A stretch of DNA of 32,248 bases. It comes from an uncultured Oscillospiraceae bacterium. Its GTDB lineage: Bacteria > Bacillota > Clostridia > Oscillospirales > Ruminococcaceae. Within the stretch, counting starts at the first letter, position 1. Every line of letters begins with the position of its first letter. Shown here piece by piece: positions 6,247-14,539 of this stretch. Location: positions 1-32,248 of the forward strand of contig CAKSEC010000021.1 in assembly GCA_934446355.1 (NCBI GenBank), read 5' to 3'. The position numbers and the translations under genes were made by a program. Under the pieces are notes generated by a model, which was not told the origin of the DNA, ran no database searches, and saw only the letters and a program-made list of their open reading frames with translations.

Positions 6247-8850
6247 GGTCATCTTGTCGATAAAGTCCTTATCCCTAAGCGGTCTGCCGTTGAATATACC
6301 CTCGATGAGGTCAACGTCAAAGCCGCTGAGTGCCGTAAGGTCTTTGGGACTGTCTATGTCCTTGGCGCAGACGGCTATGCGCTTTTCCCTTGCGAGCTTT
6401 ATCAGCGATTTGACGAACGATGTTGAAATGCTGTCGCCAGAAAGCCTGGAAGCCTTTATTTTCAGCGTTTTTACTGCGGGATTATCGAGCGGGGCGGCTG
6501 TGAAGTAGCCCGCGCCGGTGTCGTCTGCGATTACGTTCACGCCCATATCTGAAAGCTGCTGCAGGTAGACTGAGCCGTTGGTGAGCGTGCCGTCGCTTTC
6601 GCAGACTGCAACGCTGACAGCGCTCGGCGGCAGTGAGTATTCAAGCAGGGTGCTTTGCAGCACATCGACTGAAACATCGCTGCTCAGGATATTTTCGGGT
6701 ATCTTGAAGCTTACCCTGAAATCGGGGAAGCCCTTTTCCCTGACGGAAGCGCAGAAATCGCATATCAGGTCGCAGGCGTAGCTGTAAAGCTGCTTTGACA
6801 GGCCAAGTTGATCGATTATCGGCAGGAATCTGTCACGGGGGACGGTCATATCGTCGTTGCCCCAGAACAGCGTCGCTTCGCAGCAGTGGAGTGCGCCGCT
6901 GTGCATTTCAAGCACCGGCTGGTATAGGTAATAGAAGCCCTTGAAGCCGTTTTCGGCTGCGTCTGTTATAAGCTTCTTGACCATTTTGTTGTCGGTCAGG
7001 CTGTCCTCAAGCCCCTCTGAGTAGCACACGGCGTCCTCGCAGCGGCATTCCTTTGCAAGCCGCAGAGTGTGCGTTGCAGCATTCACGCAGTTCTGGATAG
7101 TTTCTGCGTCGTTGGGGAATATCGTCACTCCGGCGTAAACTCTTATGTGATGCTCGTTGTCGTGCAGATACCACGGTGAGCGGAATTTGGTCAGCACCGC
7201 CTGCGCAAACTGCCTTGCTTCCTCACGGTGCATTCCGGGCAGGGTGATAAACAGAATATCGCTGGAGAAGCGGTACACCTTTTTCGTCGAACTGCATGGC
7301 AGTGCGAGGATATATTCAGCGCAGCTTTTGAGGATATCGTCTGAGTATTCCCAGCCGTATATCTCGGAAATGCTTTTCAGGTTGGAGAACTCTGCCGCTA
7401 TCACTGCGCCGCTGTGTCCTGCGGCGACTTCTTCCGCGAAATCACGCTCAAACATACTGCGGTTGGGGATATTGGTGGATATATCGTAGTATGCAAGCCT
7501 TTCAAGCTTTGCACGTGAATTGCGTATCTCCTCCTCCATGAAAAGCTTGTATATAACGGTAGACAGAAGCTGAGTAAGGCTTTTCAGCAGGGTGCGCTCA
7601 CGGCTGGTCCATTCTCTGTCGGGGGTCTTGGCAGTGAAAAGCAGTACGCCCCTGTTGGTCCCTTGGTCGTAGGTACGTGCAAGCACGCAGCTGAGGTTCC
7701 TGCCGTCGCAGTCTGCGCCGATGGAGCGGCGGTCAGTGCATACGATACCGCTGTAGTCGAGCTCTTCCTTTATTTCGGGTTTGCAGCAGACATTCACGGC
7801 GATAGGCAGCACCATTCCTGAGCGGTCGAGCCTGTACGCCTTGGGCGGCGTCTGGCCGTCTATGCAGTATTCTATCTCGGTCAGCCCGAAATGCTCGCAG
7901 ACGAGCAGTATTATGTTGCGGATAGCGGTCTTGGTATCCGGACTTTGCAGGAATATCGAATATACGCCGTTCACGAGTATCTGGTCCTCGAAGTTCTGAC
8001 CGAGAAGCTTGTTGGCGTGCTGAGATGTTTCCATCTCATCGACAAGTGCGACATATGAATTTGCAACGCCTGACACGGTATGCGCCATGGTTTCGAGAAG
8101 CTGCGCATTTCCGTCCACAAGCTGCTGGTCGTTGCCGGTGATTATCCAGCTTCCGATAGTCTGGTGGCGCACACGGATATTCTTTTTGCGCTGGTAGTCC
8201 ATTTTGTTGAGGTTCAGATGTTTGTCCTGACCCTTTGCGGCTATGATATTGCCGTCGTTGTCGATTATTGCGGAAAACAGACCCGCGGTCTGCGAGAAAG
8301 GCTGCTGGATACGCACGAGATAATCCTCTCCGAGGATATCACGGAGGGTGTAGGTACTCTGGTCGCTGAGCCTCACGTTGTGCTTGCTGCGGTAGCGGCG
8401 CATTACAACGTCCTCGCCCTCGCAGTCGAGGTAATCTGTGACGTTGAACATCATACCTTCTGCGTAGGTGAGCGGAGTGCTGTCGCGGCGGGCTTTTCCG
8501 GTTATGTAGAACCACTGGTATTCGCCGCCGTTTTTCAGGCGTGCGTGTACCTTGATATCGTTTGATGTGCCTGCGATGAGCTGGCTTATCACCTCACAGA
8601 ACGGCTGATAGTCGTCGGGGTGGATAGTTTCGCTCATCAGTATCGTGTCGCCGGTGCTGCCAAGTGGGCATGAGCCGGCGAGAATGAATGCGGGGAATCC
8701 CTGACGGAAGCTCATGGAGTAAGCAATGCTGCCGCTGTTCTCGACTGCGCTGAACAGCGTTTTGCCGTTGTCTGCGATGGGAGCGTTCAATGCGGGCAGC
8801 GTATCGGCTGCAAATTCGGGAGCTGTGCCAGTTTTTCCGGTATCTTTCAC
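6232..8850 (-). CDS. PAS/PocR-like/GAF/GGDEF/EAL protein with degenerate catalytic motifs
   Basis: An 872-residue soluble signalling protein. Domains in order: PAS/PAC-like (about 40-140, IHPDDY and ARLKNGGEYQWFY), a PocR-like sensory domain (about 165-270), GAF-like (about 305-440), GGDEF (about 445-605) and EAL (about 615-865). The GGDEF signature reads RFSSDIL (527-533), so both glycines and the EF are lost. EAL reads EAT (658-660), DDFG reads DDTG (776-779), the KxD motif is KIKAS, and the usual Glu near the end is replaced in AKDIDS. Cyclic-di-GMP synthesis is therefore very unlikely and hydrolysis doubtful; it may be a nucleotide-binding or protein-interaction receptor. The start is a GTG preceded by GAGGTG six to seven bases upstream. 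There is no cotranscribed neighbour. Confidence 0.9.
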   Translation of the reverse strand: MKDTGKTGTAPEFAADTLPALNAPIADNGKTLFSAVENSGSIAYSMSFRQGFPAFILAGSCPLGSTGDTILMSETIHPDDYQPFCEVISQLIAGTSNDIKVHARLKNGGEYQWFYITGKARRDSTPLTYAEGMMFNVTDYLDCEGEDVVMRRYRSKHNVRLSDQSTYTLRDILGEDYLVRIQQPFSQTAGLFSAIIDNDGNIIAAKGQDKHLNLNKMDYQRKKNIRVRHQTIGSWIITGNDQQLVDGNAQLLETMAHTVSGVANSYVALVDEMETSQHANKLLGQNFEDQILVNGVYSIFLQSPDTKTAIRNIILLVCEHFGLTEIEYCIDGQTPPKAYRLDRSGMVLPIAVNVCCKPEIKEELDYSGIVCTDRRSIGADCDGRNLSCVLARTYDQGTNRGVLLFTAKTPDREWTSRERTLLKSLTQLLSTVIYKLFMEEEIRNSRAKLERLAYYDISTNIPNRSMFERDFAEEVAAGHSGAVIAAEFSNLKSISEIYGWEYSDDILKSCAEYILALPCSSTKKVYRFSSDILFITLPGMHREEARQFAQAVLTKFRSPWYLHDNEHHIRVYAGVTIFPNDAETIQNCVNAATHTLRLAKECRCEDAVCYSEGLEDSLTDNKMVKKLITDAAENGFKGFYYLYQPVLEMHSGALHCCEATLFWGNDDMTVPRDRFLPIIDQLGLSKQLYSYACDLICDFCASVREKGFPDFRVSFKIPENILSSDVSVDVLQSTLLEYSLPPSAVSVAVCESDGTLTNGSVYLQQLSDMGVNVIADDTGAGYFTAAPLDNPAVKTLKIKASRLSGDSISTSFVKSLIKLAREKRIAVCAKDIDSPKDLTALSGFDVDLIEGIFNGRPLRDKDFIDKMTQTAV

Positions 8851-9055
8851 TGATGATCACCTCATCTGTATCATGTGTTAATATTTTGTCAAATGAGATC
8901 TGCTATTATGCAACGCTCGTTTTCTTATATATTCATTTTACCATAAAATTTTCAACATTTCAAGTGCTTTTTTGTGATTTTCTGATTATTTCACATACTT
9001 TTCACCTAATTAAAGCGGTAGAATCTCCGTGAAGTAAATTAGGTTACAACAACAT

Positions 9056-9095
9056 AAGCCGGACGTACACTCCATTTAGAAGCTGCGTCCGGCTT
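9056..9095 (-). terminator. Probable terminator of the second ECF/anti-sigma operon
   Basis: A perfect 10-bp inverted repeat, AAGCCGGACG (9056-9065) and CGTCCGGCTT (9086-9095), encloses a 20-nt loop 30 nt past the anti-sigma stop codon. On the minus strand it is preceded by an A-run and followed by a T-rich stretch. The remaining sequence to 8850 is AT-rich; no convincing promoter for the GGDEF/EAL gene could be fixed there. Confidence 0.65.
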
Positions 9096-9124
9096 TTGCT
9101 GACTGCACATATAAGCATATGCTG

Positions 9125-10144
9125 TTATTCCGGAGAATATGCTCCGATGAATCTCATGTCGCTGTCAAAAAGATACAGCAGGTCGTCTGTCAGGCTCACA
9201 TTATAGGTCTTACAGTTAACGGTGTTTGTTACCGGAATAAGATCATAGCCCGAACAGCCCACAGGCGAAGTCACGCTGCTGTCAAGCCGGTAGACGGTGT
9301 TGTTGAATATAAGACCATCATTCCAGACAGATATTATCTCAGTCGTTGTTTCATCGGCAATGTCATTATCGAATCCGCCCTCTGAGGGGTTGCGGCTATT
9401 GTCTGTTTCCTCGCTGTCATTAGAGTACTCGCCGGTTTCTTCCGACGCATCGAATGTTTCACCTGTCCAGTCCTCTATCGTCATATCCTCTTCCGATTCC
9501 GACGAATGGAATGAGTTGTCTGGCTGATCGTCGTTTATATCCTCGTCCATAGCCTCGTCGGAGTATACATCGTCCTCAAGCGTGCCGAGAATATCGGGCG
9601 AAGTGATGCTGTCTATCGCCGCTTCCGTATCCTCGTCGGCGTTCTCTGCGCAGTCCTCGGATTCATCGGCATTGTCGTATGAGTATTCCGGTTCGCCGGC
9701 GTCGATAGTGCCCTGAGGTGAGCCGTCAAGCGACCAGTTAGGGAACAGGTTCTTGTCAGTGTCTGCGCTGCTGTCGAGAATTGCGTTATCTGCGCCTGTA
9801 CTGCCGTTATATACTCCACCGGCTGATTCAGCGCTTGTTGTCGCCGCAGTATCAGCGGCGGTTTCAGCCATGGAGATACTGCTTGTATCGGTGATAGAGC
9901 CGGAGTTCTTGAATAAAGGAAGCAGGGTGAAAGCGGACACTGTGACGACTGCGCAGGCTGCAACAGCACCGCCGATGTATGCTATCCTTTTCAGCGGGAG
10001 CGGCTTTTTGTGCTCCTGCTCGGTGACTGGGGAATCCTGCTCGCTTTCAAGCTGAGCCTTTATTGCGGCTTTCATGCGGTCCATTGCTTCTCTGTCGGGG
10101 GAAATGCTCTCCGCTGACTTTTTATATTCGTCCCTGAAGTTCAT
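9125..10144 (-). CDS. Single-pass membrane protein, probable anti-sigma factor with acidic ectodomain
   Basis: A 339-residue protein. Residues 1-52 are charged and predicted cytoplasmic, 54-76 form one transmembrane helix, and about 80-339 are extracytoplasmic. The ectodomain is extremely rich in Asp, Glu, Ser and Thr between about 95 and 275. It ends in a short ordered-looking domain of about 60 residues (starting near EIISVWNDGLIFNN). The ATG overlaps the last base of the sigma stop codon (TGATG), indicating translational coupling, and a GGGAGGTGG site lies just upstream. Topology and coupling make an anti-sigma role likely, but no known anti-sigma domain was recognised. The acidic stalk could pass the cell wall or bind cations. 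Confidence 0.75.
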   Translation of the reverse strand: MNFRDEYKKSAESISPDREAMDRMKAAIKAQLESEQDSPVTEQEHKKPLPLKRIAYIGGAVAACAVVTVSAFTLLPLFKNSGSITDTSSISMAETAADTAATTSAESAGGVYNGSTGADNAILDSSADTDKNLFPNWSLDGSPQGTIDAGEPEYSYDNADESEDCAENADEDTEAAIDSITSPDILGTLEDDVYSDEAMDEDINDDQPDNSFHSSESEEDMTIEDWTGETFDASEETGEYSNDSEETDNSRNPSEGGFDNDIADETTTEIISVWNDGLIFNNTVYRLDSSVTSPVGCSGYDLIPVTNTVNCKTYNVSLTDDLLYLFDSDMRFIGAYSPE

Positions 10145-10707
10145 CAGAATTCCACCTCCCCTGAGTTTTCTGCAAATTCGCTGAGCAACGGCTTTAGCAG
10201 CTTTCGTGCACGGCTCAGCTGTGATTTCACGGTGGATTCGCCCGTTCCGAGTGCGCTGCTTATCTGTGCGACTGACATATCCTCGAAATAAAACAGGTGT
10301 ATCACCGTTCGATATTTTTCGGGCAGCTTCATCACTGCGTTCATCACAGCGACCTTACGCTCCGTCTTTTCGTAATGTTCCTCGCAGTCGGACACCGGCA
10401 TACCGTCGGCGCTGTCCGAGCCGTCTGTGTTTTCGACGAGTTCCTCGGTGCTGCGGTGTCGGTTCCATGCAGAGCCGGCAACGTTTTTGGCGCAGTTCAC
10501 CGCACACCGGATAAGCCACGCTTTCCGGTGCTCCTCGTCATTGTATGTTGCGCCGGTGCGGAAGTACCTCAGAAACACGTCCTGAGTGACGTCCTCGGCG
10601 TCGCTTCTGTTTGCCAGCCGTGCGAAAGCTATCCTATACACCATCGGCATATAGTACTCCATTACCTCGTCAAAGCTTTCCACAGTGCAGAGCGATAATG
10701 TGTCCAT
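10144..10707 (-). CDS. ECF-type RNA polymerase sigma factor
   Basis: A 187-residue sigma with regions 2 and 4 only. Region 2 is recognised by RIAFARLANRSDAEDVTQDVFL and the following KAWLIRCAVNCAKN. Region 4 is recognised by KYRTVIHLFYFEDMSVAQIS and the helix-turn-helix ending in SQLSRARKLLKPLL. An upstream in-frame GTG at 10740 would add 11 residues, but its ribosome site is only two bases away. The ATG at 10707 has GGAG (10715-10718) at seven bases and is preferred. It is coupled to the downstream anti-sigma gene by a one-base overlap. It is a paralogue of the sigma at 1540 with the same gene pairing, so the genome uses several such modules. Confidence 0.92.
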   Translation of the reverse strand: MDTLSLCTVESFDEVMEYYMPMVYRIAFARLANRSDAEDVTQDVFLRYFRTGATYNDEEHRKAWLIRCAVNCAKNVAGSAWNRHRSTEELVENTDGSDSADGMPVSDCEEHYEKTERKVAVMNAVMKLPEKYRTVIHLFYFEDMSVAQISSALGTGESTVKSQLSRARKLLKPLLSEFAENSGEVEF

Positions 10708-10758
10708 ATCTTTTCTCCGTCGGAATACGGGGCGGGTCACGCTCCGTATGAATTCATA

Positions 10759-10790
10759 TATAAAACCGGGCAGGTATCAAAAAGGTTGCA
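10759..10790 (-). promoter_or_regulatory. Possible ECF-type autoregulatory promoter
   Basis: On the minus strand TGCAACC followed by T5 (10790-10779) resembles the AAC-containing -35 of several Firmicute ECF sigmas. A CCGGTTTTATA stretch (10769-10759) is at a plausible -10 distance. No housekeeping promoter fits this 97-nt gap. Autoregulation is inferred. Confidence 0.4.
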
Positions 10791-10804
10791 AAAAAATTTG
10801 TGGG

Positions 10805-11989
10805 TCACTTGCGGAACGCCGTTCTTCCCTTTATTACAGTGAGTTCCGGCGTTGACATCATATCCAGCGGGTCGCCGGAAAACAGCGTGAAGTCGGCGTC
10901 CTTGCCGCATTCTATCGTGCCGATCCTGTCGGCAACACCGAGCGTTTCTGCGGCGTTTACCGTGATACAGCGCAGCGCTTCCTCACGGGACAGCCCGCCC
11001 CTGACTGCAAGCGCAGCGGTGAGCGGCAGATACTGTATCGGGGTTTCCGGGTGGTCGGTGCACAGCGCAAATTTCAGTCCCTGACTTGCAAGCGCCGCTG
11101 GGGTGGATATATCGTGATGTGCAAGTTCCGGCTTTCCACGGTCGCCGAAGATAGGGCCTAGGGTAATTGCAGGCTTGTCCTGCGCCAGTTCCTCTGAAAT
11201 AAGCGCGCCGTCCGTGCAGTGTATCAGCACATAGTCAAGCCCGAACTCCTTTGAAATGCGTATCGCAGTGAATATGTCGTCGGCACGGTGGCAGTGAAAA
11301 TGCGCTTTCAGCGGCTTTTCGGGGTCGAACAGCGGAAGCAGTGCTTCGCATTTCATATCAAGCTCAGGCAGCGATATTTCGTCGTCAGTGCCTTTCAGCC
11401 TGTGGTATTCCGCAAGGTCGTCACGGTAGCGGCGCGCCTTGATCAGCTGTTCCCTGATTATTGCCGCAGTAGCCATGCGTGTGACGGGAGTTTCGTCACG
11501 GTCGTTGTAGGTGTTTTTGGGGTTCTCGCCAAGCGCAAATTTTATCGCAGCGGGCGACTGGACGATAAGGTCGTCAACACGCTTGCTGCCCCATGTTTTC
11601 ATTATAATGAAAGAACCGCCGATGGGGTTCGCACTGCCGACTCCTGTGCACACTGAGGTCACTCCCGCTGATATGGCGTCCTCAAAGCACCTGTCCATAG
11701 GGTTCACGCTGTCTATTGCACGCAGGTGCGGGGTGGAGGGGTCGGTGTCCTCGTTGCCGTCCTCGCCCTCAAAGCACAGGGCGTCGTTCCACATACCAAT
11801 ATGGCAGTGTGCGTCGATGAAGCCGGGGTACATGGTGAGCCCCTTGCCGTCCGTCACTTCCTCGCCGGAACGCTCGCAGTATTCGCTCATATCGCCTATT
11901 TCGGTGAATATGCCGTCCTCGCAGCGCACAAAGCCGCAGTCGAAGTCCTGTGCCGCCATAGTTTTTATTTTTACGTTGATGATTACCAT
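10805..11989 (-). CDS. Amidohydrolase of the imidazolonepropionase-like type
   Basis: A 394-residue metal-dependent hydrolase with a TIM barrel and a small composite domain. It shows the first metal motif HCH (61-63, after YPGFIDA), a second histidine cluster (HFHCHRAD), a further His in VLIHCTDG, and the terminal Asp in LCTDHPET. The C-terminal DADFTLFSGDPL stretch is typical of the superfamily. The substrate is not determinable. The frame is open upstream to an ATG at 12049. A terminator hairpin with a T run lies inside that extension, so the ATG at 11989, with AAAGGG in front, is chosen. It is followed by the second ECF operon on the same strand. Confidence 0.88.
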   Translation of the reverse strand: MVIINVKIKTMAAQDFDCGFVRCEDGIFTEIGDMSEYCERSGEEVTDGKGLTMYPGFIDAHCHIGMWNDALCFEGEDGNEDTDPSTPHLRAIDSVNPMDRCFEDAISAGVTSVCTGVGSANPIGGSFIIMKTWGSKRVDDLIVQSPAAIKFALGENPKNTYNDRDETPVTRMATAAIIREQLIKARRYRDDLAEYHRLKGTDDEISLPELDMKCEALLPLFDPEKPLKAHFHCHRADDIFTAIRISKEFGLDYVLIHCTDGALISEELAQDKPAITLGPIFGDRGKPELAHHDISTPAALASQGLKFALCTDHPETPIQYLPLTAALAVRGGLSREEALRCITVNAAETLGVADRIGTIECGKDADFTLFSGDPLDMMSTPELTVIKGRTAFRK

Positions 11990-12004
11990 TTGTTGCCCTT
12001 TCAG

Positions 12005-12041
12005 AAAAATTTCCGCCGCCGGAACAGAATACCGGCAGCGG
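12005..12041 (-). terminator. Intrinsic terminator after aroK
   Basis: On the minus strand a 10-bp GC-rich stem with one mismatch (12041-12032 with 12022-12013) is followed by AAATTTTT. It ends the fabD-aroE-aroK transcript ahead of the amidohydrolase start at 11989. Confidence 0.8.
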
Positions 12042-12050
12042 TATTGCATT

Positions 12051-12569
12051 TTATAAGTGACCGTTATTCTCGAAACACCTGACCAGCTTTGCTATCTCAC
12101 GGCAGATTATCGTGTCACGGGCATTGCCGTTCACCATTGCCATGCTGTTGCGGCGGTATATCTCTGCTCTTGCGTCGTATATCTGCCGAAGCTGTTCGGG
12201 GGTGTTGTTCACCACGAGCGGACGATTGGAGTCGTTCTTTATGCGGCTGTAGCAGATATCGAACGGTACGTTTATGTATACGGAAAGACCGCTCTGCCGT
12301 GCAAATTCCGCCGTATTGTCGTTTATCAGCGCACCGCCGCCAGTCGCCACGATATACCCGCCGCTGAGCTGGCGTATATACTTCGCTTCAAGTTCACGGA
12401 AATGCGGCTCGCCGTACTGCGAAAATATCTCAGGGATAGTCATGCGTTCCTTTTCCACGATGTAGCGGTCGAGGTCCACAAGTTCACGGTCAAGTTCTGC
12501 GGAAAGAAGCCGCCCGATGTGGCTTTTTCCGCAGCCCATGAAGCCGCAGAGATACACGGAAGCCGTCAT
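12051..12569 (-). CDS. aroK: Shikimate kinase
   Basis: A 172-residue kinase that phosphorylates shikimate to shikimate-3-phosphate with ATP, the fifth step of chorismate synthesis. The Walker A loop GFMGCGKS is at 9-16, followed by the shikimate-binding LVDLDRYI with Asp-Leu-Asp. The GGG loop is in VATGGGALI and the lid Arg in SNRPLV. Length is normal. Its ATG overlaps the aroE stop by four bases (ATGA), so it is translationally coupled. A terminator lies just downstream. Confidence 0.95.
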   Translation of the reverse strand: MTASVYLCGFMGCGKSHIGRLLSAELDRELVDLDRYIVEKERMTIPEIFSQYGEPHFRELEAKYIRQLSGGYIVATGGGALINDNTAEFARQSGLSVYINVPFDICYSRIKNDSNRPLVVNNTPEQLRQIYDARAEIYRRNSMAMVNGNARDTIICREIAKLVRCFENNGHL

Positions 12570-13414
12570 ATAAGGTCCTCCATATCCGAAATTATCTTTT
12601 CGATATCCTCCGTCTTATAGGAAGCGCCGTCCCATATCTCATGCGCAGCGACTGCCTGCAGCACCAGCATAGCCATTCCGGTCACAGCCTTTGCGCCCAT
12701 TTCACGCGCGGTCTTTGCAAGCAGCGTTACCTTTGGGTTGTAAACGGCGTCGAATACGTACTTTACGCCCTCAAGCACTGCGGGAGTGCAGGGCATTCTG
12801 TCCGTTTTGGGGTACATTCCGACCGGGCAGGCGTTTATCAGCAAGTCATAACTCTGACCCTCCGGCAGGTCGCAGCGGTCGAGCGAAGCGCCGCTGATGA
12901 ATGCCACCTGAACCTTTGCGTCGGGCTTCAGCGCCTTTATTTCCCTGACTACTTCCGAAGCGAGGTTTTCGTCTGAGCGCAGAGCGGCTATAGTCAAGTC
13001 GCCGCCCTCAAGAGCGGTTTCAATAGCCATCATTCTGCCAACGCCGCCGCAGCCGATAAGCAGCACACGGGAACTGAGCGAAGCCCCCATCGCAGTAATA
13101 GACTTGGTGAATCCGATAACGTCGGTGTTGTATCCGACCTTTTCAGCGCCGTTCTTTACGCAGTTCACGGAGCGGTAGCGCTGTGCGCCTGCGTCAAGTC
13201 TGTCGCAGAAGTCGATGATGGACACCTTGTGCGGTATCGTGATATTGAAGCCGTCCAGCGTGGACAGGAAATCGAATTTCCCCTGAAGCTGCTCCGGCGG
13301 GATATCGTACATCTGATAGTCCACGGTTTCACCGTCCAGTGCGAACAGCGCAGCGTGTATCTGTGGGGAGAGGGAGTGTCCGAGGGGGTGACCTAAAATT
13401 CCGAATTTACGCAT
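12566..13414 (-). CDS. aroE: Shikimate dehydrogenase
   Basis: A 282-residue NADPH-dependent enzyme reducing 3-dehydroshikimate to shikimate. The substrate site shows SLSP near residue 15, NITIPHK in the first domain and the later NTD in GYNTDVIGF. The cofactor domain has GCGGVGR. The usual NATPxGM appears as NACPVGM. Start codon and length are standard. It lies 8 nt after fabD and overlaps aroK, so the three form one minus-strand operon. Confidence 0.95.
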   Translation of the reverse strand: MRKFGILGHPLGHSLSPQIHAALFALDGETVDYQMYDIPPEQLQGKFDFLSTLDGFNITIPHKVSIIDFCDRLDAGAQRYRSVNCVKNGAEKVGYNTDVIGFTKSITAMGASLSSRVLLIGCGGVGRMMAIETALEGGDLTIAALRSDENLASEVVREIKALKPDAKVQVAFISGASLDRCDLPEGQSYDLLINACPVGMYPKTDRMPCTPAVLEGVKYVFDAVYNPKVTLLAKTAREMGAKAVTGMAMLVLQAVAAHEIWDGASYKTEDIEKIISDMEDLI

Positions 13415-13422
13415 GATATCAC

Positions 13423-14346
13423 TCAGCCTTTCAGAGCGGACAGCGCTTTTTCAAGCGTTTCCGCATTTTCAATGTGCATTGCGTTTGCGCTGCGGTCGGT
13501 CTTTTTCACAAGACCGGTCAACACCTTGCCGGGGCCGAGTTCGACATACGCTTCGATGCCGTCTGCGTTCATTGCAGCCATCTCCTCGACGAATCTGACG
13601 GGTGAGCAGATATGCGCTGCAAGGTATGCGGGCATATCTGAGAAGTCCTCAAGCTTCCTGCCATACAGGTTGGAATAGAAATCGCAGGTGGGTGTGCCGA
13701 AGCTGAATCCGCTTATTTCGGACTTGAATCTTTCTGCTGCGCTTTCCATGAGTTTGGTATGGAATGCGGCGGAAACGGCAAGCTTCACGGCACGCTTTCC
13801 AAGTTCAGCAAACTTAGCTACTGCCTCGTCAACTGCAGCGGATTCGCCGGCGATAACGGTCTGCTGCGGGCTGTTGTAGTTAGCCGGCGCACAGAAGCCG
13901 TTTACCTCGGAGCATACCTTTTCGATAGTTTCATTGTCGCTGCCGATTATCGCAGCCATAGAGCCGCCGGTAGCTTCGGCGGCGTCAGCCATTGCTGCGC
14001 TGCGCAGCTTTATAGCTTTGAATGCGTCCTCCATGCCGAGCATACCCGAAGCGTACATTGCAGCATACTCGCCGAGGGAGTGCCCTGCGACCGCTGCGTT
14101 GTCGATACCGTTTTCGCGGGCTGCAGCGAGTGCGAGCATTGACGTGGTGAATATTGCGGGCTGGGACAGGCGGGTCTGTGAAAGTTCTTCGGGGGTGGAA
14201 TCGGTCAGCTTCTTCATCAGGTCGAAGCCCATGATATCCGAGCCGCATTCAAGTATCTGCTTTGCCGCAGAGGACTTCTGGGCGAGTTCTGCGCCCATTC
14301 CGGGGTACTGCGAGCCTTGTCCGGAAAATAAAAATACTGTTTTCAT
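13423..14346 (-). CDS. fabD: Malonyl-CoA:ACP transacylase
   Basis: A 307-residue enzyme transferring malonate from CoA to acyl carrier protein, the feed step for fatty acid elongation. GQGSQ is at 9-13, the nucleophile Ser90 in GHSLGEY, Arg115 for the malonyl carboxylate, and His196 in AFHT. The start has a GGAGG site. It is displaced from the plus-strand fab cluster that begins 1.3 kb away. It sits instead between a structured repeat element and the shikimate genes, in the direction opposite to its partners. Confidence 0.96.
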   Translation of the reverse strand: MKTVFLFSGQGSQYPGMGAELAQKSSAAKQILECGSDIMGFDLMKKLTDSTPEELSQTRLSQPAIFTTSMLALAAARENGIDNAAVAGHSLGEYAAMYASGMLGMEDAFKAIKLRSAAMADAAEATGGSMAAIIGSDNETIEKVCSEVNGFCAPANYNSPQQTVIAGESAAVDEAVAKFAELGKRAVKLAVSAAFHTKLMESAAERFKSEISGFSFGTPTCDFYSNLYGRKLEDFSDMPAYLAAHICSPVRFVEEMAAMNADGIEAYVELGPGKVLTGLVKKTDRSANAMHIENAETLEKALSALKG

Positions 14347-14368
14347 TAATTAATCCTCCAAGTATATT

Positions 14369-14539
14369 CAGGCTGGTGAGAAGCCCTCAGATTCTAGGAA
14401 CCAATCTGACGACTAGGCTATGTTATGTTGCCTTTAGTTGCCCGACATCGTGTCGGGCTTTGGGGCAACGGCACAAGCGTCCTGCTTGTGCCTGTCGTTA
14501 GATTGGTGACGACGAAGATGAGGGTTTCTCGCCAGACTG
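14369..14539 (-). repeat. Structured repeat element, copy 3 (complete, nested cruciform)
   Basis: This 171-bp element lies between the fumarase stop codon and fabD. The outer arms CAGGCTGGTGAGAA-GCCCTCA (from 14369) and TGAGGG-TTTCTCGCCAGACTG (to 14539) are imperfect inverted repeats. Inside them CCAATCTGACGAC (14401-14413) pairs with GTCGTTAGATTGG (14494-14506). Within that are two perfect 8-bp hairpins, GCCCGACA/TGTCGGGC (14440-14458) and GCACAAGC/GCTTGTGC (14471-14491), and a GTTGCC/GGCAAC pair. Read on the minus strand it starts immediately after the TAA of the fumarase gene. TATATT occurs on both flanks (14363-14368 and 14541-14546), a possible target duplication. Confidence 0.85.

Noticed and set aside
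12047..12049. Upstream start for the amidohydrolase
   Set aside because: The extension would translate through the aroK terminator hairpin and has no ribosome site; the ATG at 11989 has one.
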